Shown: one piece after another, positions 57,157-64,000 of the stretch
Layout of the letters: every line of letters starts with the position of its first letter
Numbering within the stretch: the first letter of the stretch is position 1
DNA from: Cryptomeria japonica
Taxonomy: Eukaryota > Streptophyta > Pinopsida > Cupressales > Cupressaceae
Length of the DNA: 64,000 nucleotides
NCBI RefSeq assembly: GCF_030272615.1
Contig: NC_081411.1
Location: 180,938,977-181,002,976 of the forward strand
Direction of reading: 5' to 3'
The notes under the pieces: model-generated
Database searches by the model: none
The model's input: only the letters and a program-made list of their open reading frames with translations
What the model was told of the DNA's origin: nothing
Position numbers and translations under genes: made by a program

Positions 57157-57534
57157 TTGTACCAGGAAGAAGATGAAGATCCAGCAAGAATATCCAAAGA
57201 AATGTACCCAAAAGCATCTGCCATAGTTGAAAAAATGGGTTACAAAGGACACGACCTAGGACCAGAGGAGAAAGGAATAAAAACACCCATAAATTCTATC
57301 TCCTACAGATACAATAGAGGCTTGGGGTACACCCCGGTGCCTAAGATTACTATCGTCGGTGCCCCTTCTAGTCCTTCTTCAGATATCGAAAGTGCTGACG
57401 AAGAGGAATTCCACGAAATGCCTTATGAATATGAGAAAGATATCTTCTTGGATGCTTACATCAATACCATCACCCCCATAACCCCTTCCACTTCACATGA
57501 GCTACATCTTGTCCATCATGAACTCATTGAGTAG
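57157..57534 (+). pseudogene. G-patch-like linker between protease and RT of Gypsy3
   Basis: A 125-codon open frame with IVEKMGYKGHDLGPEEKGI, resembling the G-patch glycine pattern M-G-Y-x-x-G-x-x-L-G-x-x-x-x-G-I, followed by RYNRGLGYTPVP and an acidic tail (SADEEEFHEMPYEYEKDIFL). G-patch motifs after protease are known in some plant gypsy elements and retroviruses and may bind RNA. The assignment rests on pattern only. Confidence 0.6.
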
Positions 57535-57870
57535 GGCCAATAAGACAAACCCACTTTAGAAATTTGCGTCGACGATAATACTCTCATTGCTCTCCTGACA
57601 GTGCAAAATATGGAAGATTGTAACAGAATTGAGGGTATTAAACTACATGAAAAGGGATACTTTGGTAGTCAGGTCAATTCCCTTAGCCACAAAGAAGATA
57701 ATAAAAGGAAAAGACATGATTCCCTAGGTGAAAACCTCCCTGAGGCACCTTTGGATGAGTAAAAAAAAAAAACAAAGGGCGTATCCGAAAGTGAAAACCT
57801 GGAAAAGGCACTTAATGATGAGGGATTTGACCTCCCTACCATCGGTTACCTTCCACAGGACAAATCAAAT
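57535..57870 (+). pseudogene. Gypsy3 linker before RT, decayed
   Basis: Stop-containing continuation of the same frame (TAG 57532, TAA 57541, TAA at about 57760 in a poly-A run). Lys/Glu-rich, with no domain recognised. Confidence 0.5.
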
Positions 57871-58990
57871 TTGCTGATAGAAGAAACAGATAGCATCAAC
57901 ATGGGCACTGAAGTCATTCCGAAAAATGTGCTCATTGCCAAATCCCTCATAGAAATAGATAAACAAGACTTCATCAACTTCCTTATAGAGGTAAAAATCA
58001 ATTTTGCATGGTCCTATTCTGATATGCTAGGGTTGGATCCTGCCTTGGTGGTTCACAATCTCACAATCTGCTCAGATGCAAAACCTGTAAAACAAAAATT
58101 GCACAAAATGCACCCACATATTGCACTCCTGGTCAAGGTGGAACTCCAAATGATGTTAAACGCATAATTTTTCAAGCCAATAGATTATGCTGAATGGGTC
58201 TCTAACATTGTACCTATCGGTAAACCCATTGGGGGCATCCGCATCTACACATATTTCTGAGATCTAAATATAGCTTGTCCTAAAGATGATTTCCTGCTCC
58301 CAAACATAGATATGATTGTGGACCTTACAGCAGGACATGAGATGTTGTTGCTTATGGATGGCTTCTCTGGATACAATCAAATCAGGATTGCAGACGAGGA
58401 TTAGCATAAAACTGCATTCACAACACCATGTGGGACTTTCTGCTATCGTGTCATGCCTTTTGGTCTCAAAAATGGTAGAGCTACATATCAACGTGCAATG
58501 ACAACAATTTTTCATGACCTCTTACACAAAATTATGGAGGACTATGTGGATTATCTGCTAGGCAAATCTAAGACAAGACAAGAACACATCCCCATTCTAA
58601 AGTAGATCTTTGAAAGATTAGAAAAATACAAACTACGGTTGAATCCAAAAAAGTGTGTGTTTGGAGTCACATTGGGAAAACTATTAGGATTCATTGTTTC
58701 CGGCAGAGGCATCGAGGTTGATCCTGCAAAAGTAAAAGCTACCATGGAAATGCCTCCACCAAAAAATCTCAGACAACTGCACAATCTCCAGGGAAAACTC
58801 CAATCTATCAGGTGTTTCATTTCACAACTAGCAGATAAGTTCCATCCATTTGCACACCTCCTACGCAAGGATACAAAATTCAAATGGGACTGCTTATGCC
58901 AAAAGGCCTTTGAGAAACTAAAAGAATATCTAGCATCACCTCCAGTATTGATGCCTCCTACTCCTGGAAAACCCCTTATTTTGTATATAT
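57871..58990 (+). pseudogene. Gypsy3 reverse transcriptase
   Basis: Blocks in order: FAWSYSDMLGLDPALVVHNL (entry), FFKPIDYAEWVSNIVPIGKP, ACPKDDFLLPNIDMIVD, LLLMDGFSGYNQIRIA, KTAFTTPCGTFCYRVMPFGL, KNGRATYQRAMTTIFHDL, then MEDYVDYLL, where the YVDD catalytic pair reads YVDY (second Asp lost). Then come NPKKCVFGVTLGKLLGFIVS and PPPKNLRQLHNLQGKLQSIR. Stops at TAA 58165, TGA 58258, TAG 58402 and TAG at about 58603 sit where Gly/Arg/Trp/Gln are usual. Inactive. Confidence 0.92.
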
Positions 58991-59421
58991 GCACTACTGT
59001 AGTGGCATTGGGGGCATTATTGGCACGAATAGATGATCAAGGGAAAGAACATGTTGTTTACTACATCAGTCATACACTGGTAGGGTATAAACTCAACTAT
59101 ACCCCCATTGAAAGAGCATGCTTGGCATTGGTGTTTAGCACACAAAAACTCTGACATTATATGCTAAACAACAAAACAAAACTAATTGCTAAAATTGATC
59201 CAATTAAATATCTCTTGTCCAAAGCTGCTGTCACTGGCAGAACGGCTAAATGGGTCATGCTCTTAAGTGAGTTTGACAATGAATATGTGGACATAAAAGC
59301 AATCAAGGGACAGGTCATTGTAGATCAGTTGGCTGAAGCTCCACTTCGAGGTGACCATCCTCTTCTCACAGAATTACCAGATGAGTTCATTATGACTGTT
59401 ACTACATCCTCCACATGGTAA
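58940..59421 (+). pseudogene. Gypsy3 first RNase H domain
   Basis: PGKPLILYICTTVVALGALL, EHVVYYISHTL, NYTPIERACLALVFSTQKL, TGA 59152, HYMLNNKTKLI, then SGFDN-like LLSEFDNEYVDIKAIKGQVI and VDQLAEAPL. This is the gypsy RNase H domain adjoining RT. Its catalytic acidic residues are not obvious, as is common in Tat-type elements, where the second domain is thought to take over. Confidence 0.8.
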
Positions 59422-59780
59422 TTGTATTTTGATGGCTCCTACACTCAAAATGGATCAGGGGCAGGAATATTCTTGGTCACTCCTCAAGGAGATCGCATCC
59501 CAAAATCATACAAGATAGCCTTTGCATGTACCAACAACATAGTAGAATACAAGGCCCTCATCACAGGTTTACGCTTGGCTATCCACTGGAAAATAAAGGA
59601 ATTACAAGTCTATGGTGATTCACAGCTCGTCATAAAACAAGTCAATGATGAATACTAGACAAAAGATGTTAAACTCCTTGCCTACCGTACCATGGTTGAA
59701 GATCTTAAGCAACATTTCATGGCAATCAAGTTTGTTAAAATCCCATGAACAAACAATAGGGCTGCAGATGCAATGGCCAT
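59422..59780 (+). pseudogene. Gypsy3 second (archaeal-type) RNase H
   Basis: After a TAA at 59419-59421: LYFDGSYTQNGSGAGIFLVT (first Asp), NNIVEYKALITGLRLAI (Glu), LQVYGDSQLVIKQVND (Asp), then stops TAG 59656 and TGA at about 59746, and NRAADAMA (last Asp). All four expected acidic residues are visible. A second RNase H between RT/RNase H and integrase identifies the Tat/Ogre lineage. Confidence 0.87.
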
Positions 59781-61166
59781 CATTGGCTCCTTCCTTCAAA
59801 TGCTAGCACACAGTCAGAAGTGCGAGTTCTTGGTCAAGCAATTTTTTATACCGACATATGACCTACCAGAGTTTGAAATGGTGTGTGTTCTCGTTGGTCC
59901 CGAGTCCCCTTGGTACCAAGAAACCTTTGCTTTCCTCAAAGACAACACCATTCCCCCACACCTCACCAAAACCCAACAACAAACCTTCATCCGTCAATGT
60001 GCCCGTTACACCATCCTTGTAGACACCTTGTTCAGAAGGCATTTTGATGGTTCCCTCCTAAGGTGTTTCGATAAACAAGAAGTAGAATGGGCATTACACA
60101 AAGTACACGAGGGTATCTGTGGGGCACACTCAAGTGGACTCACATTGGCTAAAAAACTTTTGAGAATAGGATACTATAGGCCTAAAATGGAAGAAGATGC
60201 ATACAACTATGTGAAGAAATGCATCCCTTGCTAGCAACATGGTGACAAGATTCATGCACTGTCACAAGAATTGCAGCCATTCATTACACCATGGCCCTTC
60301 TCGCAGTGGGGGCTCGATCTCATTGGGAAAATCTACCCTTCATCTTCCAACGGACATAAGTTCATTATCACCGCTACCGAATACTTCACCAAGTGGGTAG
60401 AGGCTATCCCTCTTACTTTCACCACCGGAAAGCAAATATCCAAATTCATCCTGAACTACCTAATCTATCAGTATGGCATCCCAAAAGTTATCATCACAGA
60501 TAACGGTAAACAATTTAAGAACTAGGATGTCAAAGAACTCTACCAAAAATTCAACATCCAACACCGCTTCTCCACTCCATATTACCCCCAAGGCAATGGC
60601 CAAGCTAAGGCTTCTAATAAAACCCTAATAAAAATCTTCAAAAAGACAGTCAATGAAGTAGGCCGTGATTGGCACCTCCAAATCCATCCTGCATTGTGGG
60701 CCTACCGCACCTCCATTTGCACCCCCACAGGTGCCACTCCTTATTCCTTAGTATTTGGTTCCGAAGCCATCCTTCCCATTGAGATCGAGATCCCCTCTCT
60801 AAGGGTATCACTGCAAAACATCCTACCAGAGGAAGAATACAGAATTGCACACTTACAAGAGCTAGAATTGTTAGATGAAAGGCACCTCGAGGTCTTGAAT
60901 CATCTCTAGGTATATCAAAACCATCTGGACATGAGTTATCATAAAAAAGTCAAAACCCAAGAATTCCAAGTTGGTGATCTTGTCCTCATGGAGAATCAAA
61001 AAAATCTACAAGAAAGAGAAAAGAAAGGCAAGTTCGAGCCTAATTGGCTTGGGCCATATTTAATCACAGTGAAATATGGATCAGGAGCTTATTAGTTGGC
61101 TACTCTTGAAGGCGATCCTTTGGATGATCCAACGAATATCATGCACCTCAAAATATTTTATGCTTA
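59781..61166 (+). pseudogene. Gypsy3 integrase
   Basis: Zinc part: KVHEGICGAHSSGLTLAKK, YYRPKMEEDAYNYVKKCIPC then TAG (for Gln) and QHGDKIH. Core: WPFSQWGLDLIGKIYP (first Asp), YFTKWVEAIPL, YGIPKVIITDNGKQF (second Asp), then YYPQGNGQAKASNKTL, where Lys replaces the catalytic Glu (GAG to AAG). C-terminal: WAYRTSICTPTGATPYSLVF and GSEAILPIEIEIPSLR. A tail with FQVGDLVLMEN and KFEPNWLGPYLI follows. The frame ends at a TAG at 61164. Inactive. Confidence 0.92.
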
Positions 61167-63120
61167 GTCCTCAAAAGGTCTTAAATTGTCAAAAAAATAA
61201 AATTAAAATCAAGAAAAAAATAAAATAAAATAAATCAGAAAAAATCCTTAAAAAAATCGTCACTTTGGTGAAAACCTAGCAAACAGGTGCCTTATGACAC
61301 AAATTTTTTTTTTTTATTATTAAAAAATCAGAAAAAGAAAGAAAAACAATTCATCCGTTAGTGAAAACAACTTGGTGGCACTATGGACAAGTACCTTGGT
61401 GAAAACCTTTGTGCAGGTGCTAAGGTTAATAACCGGATCCATTGTCTATCATGTCGATACTACAAATCATCTGCCATCCAGCCCACCCATGCACAACATT
61501 CCTTCTTTTCTACCTCCCAATAAAACATGGGTATGATGATGAAGTCTTTGCCTAAGTCATGAACAGGGAATGTCCCATTGAAACTGAGTTTTTATGCCTC
61601 TGTGTGTAAGCTTCAAGAAGTCTTGAGAAACAATCCCAAGTCCATCCTAGTTCTACTCTTGGCAAGAGGTATCATGTGGTCGCAAAGAAGAGACTTGTTA
61701 GATTTTGTTAGATCTTTTCATATAGGCTTGCATTTTTTGCCCTACGATTGCCACTATTTATGACTGCCTGGGTTCTTCCATATCCAAGTACGTTATGATA
61801 GGTGCATACTAGGGCATATTTCATAGTATGGCATGTTTTGGATCTTTCTTGTATAAATTGGTGACCTTGTACTAGTGTTTATCAACACTTACCTTCTCGT
61901 GTACAAGAGGTATTGGTGTGTTTGAGGGTTTCCTTGCATGAACCCACAACTTTGTATTAGTGTTTCTTAATACTTGCATTATTTTGTGCAAGAAATTCCC
62001 ATTTGTCTATAGAGTCAATCCACACCCTGCATTTCTCATGGCATGTTGATTTCTATAATCAGTGGTGCAAGTCACTTAGGGCAACATTAAACTAGGTTGG
62101 CTCTCCACATTTGTTGTGCACAAAATCTCACCATCATTCCATCAAATCCCAAACTCAATAATCCCATGGAATTCTCAATTGCCCCCATTTTCCTCTGCGG
62201 TCTCGCATCTCGCATTCTTATTTCCAAATACCTCATGAATGCTTCATATTTGTTCCTCATCTATCCCTTCCACCCTAATTTTTCTTCCTCTATTTTTTTT
62301 TTTCCTCACATAATCAATTCTGATTCTGATTCATGTCTTATATAGGATGTATCCTTCCTAAAACCAGACACTCTGATCATGTCATATATAGGATGAATCC
62401 TTCCTGAAACTAGATGTTGTGATCAGTCATGTCTTATATAGGATGAATCCTTCCTGAAACCAGATGTTGTGATCTGATCATGTCTTATATAGGATGAATC
62501 CTTCCTAAAACCAAACATTGTGATCAGTCATGTCTTATACAAGATGAATCCTTCCTGAAACTAGATGTTGTGATATGATCATGTCTTATACAGGATGAAT
62601 CCTTCCTGAAACCAGACGTTGTGATCTGATCATGTCTTATATAGGATGAATCCTTCCTAAAACTAGACATTGTGATCAATCATGTCTTATACAGGATGAA
62701 TCCTTCCTAAAACCAGACGTTGTGATCTGATCATGTCTTATACAAGATGAATCCTTCCTGAAACCAGACATTGTGATCAGTCATGTCTTATACAAGATGT
62801 ATCCTTCCTCAAACCAGACACTCCGATCATGTCTTATATAGGATGAATCCTTCCTAAAACTAGACACATTGATCATCTTTGTCTTATACAGGATGAATTC
62901 TTCTTGAAACCAGACTGAATCTAGATCTTATCAATCGAATCAAATCAAATCTATTGGGATATGAATTTTGCAAAACTCCAAAGATCAAATACCTCAATTG
63001 ATCTCCCGAGGGGGCATCACCATACCATAATCTATCAATCAAGATCTGGGGCATCCTATCGAACTAATATCAGCATCAAAACAAGATTATTCTTTGAATC
63101 AATGTGTCATCACACCTCGC
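61167..63120 (+). other. Gypsy3 3' untranslated region
   Basis: About 2 kb without coding signal. It starts with A-rich tracts (61185-61330), then mixed sequence with GTGAAAACC(T/A)-type repeats (61270, 61362, 61393), then the minisatellite at 62331-62925. Confidence 0.7.
62331..62925 (+). repeat. 50/51-bp minisatellite, about 12 units
   Basis: The unit is GTCTTATA(T/C)AGGATGAATC + CTTCCTGAAACCAGA + C(A/G)TTGTGATC. Unit ends alternate between GATCAGTCAT (50 bp) and GATCTGATCAT (51 bp) in the central part, pointing to amplification as a dimer of about 101 bp. Edge units are more diverged and shorter (46-49 bp). Confidence 0.92.
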
Positions 63121-63137
63121 TTCAAAGATGGGCAAAA
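63121..63137 (+). promoter_or_regulatory. Gypsy3 polypurine tract
   Basis: AAAGATGGGCAAAA ends directly at the 3' LTR start (63138). Confidence 0.7.
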
Positions 63138-64000
63138 TGTAGACACTTAAAAATAATTATTTTAATTATTTTTAATTCCTCGCATAATTAATTAATTAAT
63201 TATGTTAATTTAAATTCCTCTCAATATTAATTAAATATAATTAATATTGTCACTATAGCATATGATTGATTTATTTAATAAATAAATCCCTTTCTTTATT
63301 CTTCTAAAAAAATCAAATCCTCACAAATCTTCCTCTTAGCTAATTAATTTCAATTAATTAGTTAACCTACATGATTCCTACAAATCATCTTCTTAATTCA
63401 TTCTTCTAGAAACTCCCTAAACTCACTTAACATTATTCTTCTAATTTTTTATTCCCTCCACTCATTCTCTCTCCTAGTCTAATCTTAATCCCACCTAACA
63501 TTTCCTCTAATCCCACTCCTAATGAATCGTTAATGGCTAATCGTCATGATTAGCCACAAAGTCAACTCCTTGCTTTTAAATAATCTTTTCCTAGGTGAAT
63601 GTAAGATTTTTGAAATCTCACATTCCTCCAGGTATTCCATCTCTCAAGGAATTTTTAATTTCTTTTTATTCCTCCAATCCCCATAATATCCCTTTTTGGA
63701 GAATTTTTAATTCCTCCAATGCACCTTGTGGAGTGTGGAGATACGAAATGCCTTTAAGGCATATTTCTTGGTCTCCACACCCTCTTTTGGAGCTTGTGTG
63801 AGCTCACAAGTAAATCTTAGCCCTTCATCTCGAATCCATCCTAGCCCTCAGTTTTTCTCTCCTCTTCCTATAAATAAAGGGCTCCACCCCTTCATTTGAT
63901 CATCTTGAAATCCAGTAAGTTTATGCTGCTCTTTTGAGCCCAGGAAATCATCTTGGCAACTTGATGATCTCATCCTTATCATTTTCAAATCCATTCCATT
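63138..64000 (+). mobile_element. Gypsy3 3' LTR (partial)
   Basis: Starts TGTAGACACTTAAAAATAAT and matches 50135-50997 with few differences over 863 bp. About 210 bp should remain beyond the window, given the 5' LTR length. Confidence 0.92.

Larger units (their letters stand above)
50135..64000 (+). mobile_element. Gypsy3: Tat/Ogre-like Ty3/gypsy element (3' LTR cut by the window end)
   Basis: The 5' LTR is at 50135-51210 and the 3' LTR starts at 63138 and runs off the window, for an expected length of about 14 kb. Order: PBS, 2.7-kb leader, gag, protease, G-patch-like motif, RT, RNase H, a second RNase H, integrase, 2-kb 3' UTR with a minisatellite, PPT. Two RNase H domains with the second before integrase is the hallmark of the Tat/Ogre lineage. 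The coding region from about 54350 to 61166 stays in one reading frame, broken only by stops. It is inserted in C3; the left TSD would be atacc (50130-50134). Confidence 0.92.

Noticed and set aside
1..64000. Intact host genes, tRNA or rRNA genes
   Set aside because: No cloverleaf, rRNA block or intron-exon host gene recognised; all strong protein similarity is to LTR-element domains.

Overview
The window looks like repeat-derived DNA from a plant nuclear genome with a large, retrotransposon-rich composition. A gymnosperm is plausible, but that is an inference from the nested LTR-element structure and not from any marker gene. It is AT-rich. I recognise no intact host gene, no rRNA or tRNA gene, no CRISPR array and no bacterial-type operon. 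Almost all recognisable coding sequence is Ty1/copia or Ty3/gypsy protein in various states of decay.

Layout. (1) 1-1377: a + strand copia-type LTR cut by the window edge. (2) About 1378-30519: a minus-strand gypsy-like element (called Gypsy2 here). It has a gag-like Ser/Pro/Gln-rich region, a long repeat-rich leader, a PBS at 9212-9227 and an LTR (9230-10617 plus 30045-30519). That LTR was split by a minus-strand copia element, C2 (10618-30039; TSD taagt/taggt). (3) C2 was itself invaded twice: by an odd LTR cluster with two direct and one inverted LTR copy around a 69-bp PBS/PPT core (about 11952-16398), and by Gypsy1 (19991-27886, + strand, perfect TSD ATACT). Gypsy1 has 1.25-kb LTRs and one roughly 1150-codon gag/protease-like frame with a single amber codon, and no reverse transcriptase or integrase. 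(4) 30520-35847: mostly unassigned sequence with fold-back repeats and a decayed, unrecognised minus-strand coding region (about 33150-34403). (5) 35853-44247: a solo LTR with perfect TSD TCATG, split by a structurally complete but mutated minus-strand copia element C1 (37061-43806). (6) 44253-46079: unassigned sequence with a long hairpin. (7) 46085-50134: the 3' part of a third minus-strand copia element, C3, disrupted by Gypsy3 (50135 to beyond the window). Gypsy3 is a + strand Tat/Ogre-like Ty3/gypsy element with gag, protease, a G-patch-like motif, RT, RNase H, a second RNase H and integrase. It is disabled by about twenty stop codons but has only one frameshift that I could find.

How the parts relate. 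C1, C2 and C3 belong to one broad copia group, with similar LTR edges, a PPT of the AAAGGGGGAGAT type and the same domain order (gag-AP-IN-RT-RNase H). Gypsy1 and Gypsy2 share the PBS TGGTGAACCCGACGTG, and both seem to lack pol, so they would need enzymes from another element. Gypsy3 represents the autonomous type, although this copy is dead. Many stops fit C-to-T or G-to-A transitions, as expected for long-methylated, silenced elements. Nesting gives relative ages: Gypsy2 is older than C2, which is older than Gypsy1; the solo LTR is older than C1; C3 is older than Gypsy3. All domain calls come from reading translated motifs by eye, and no database search was run.
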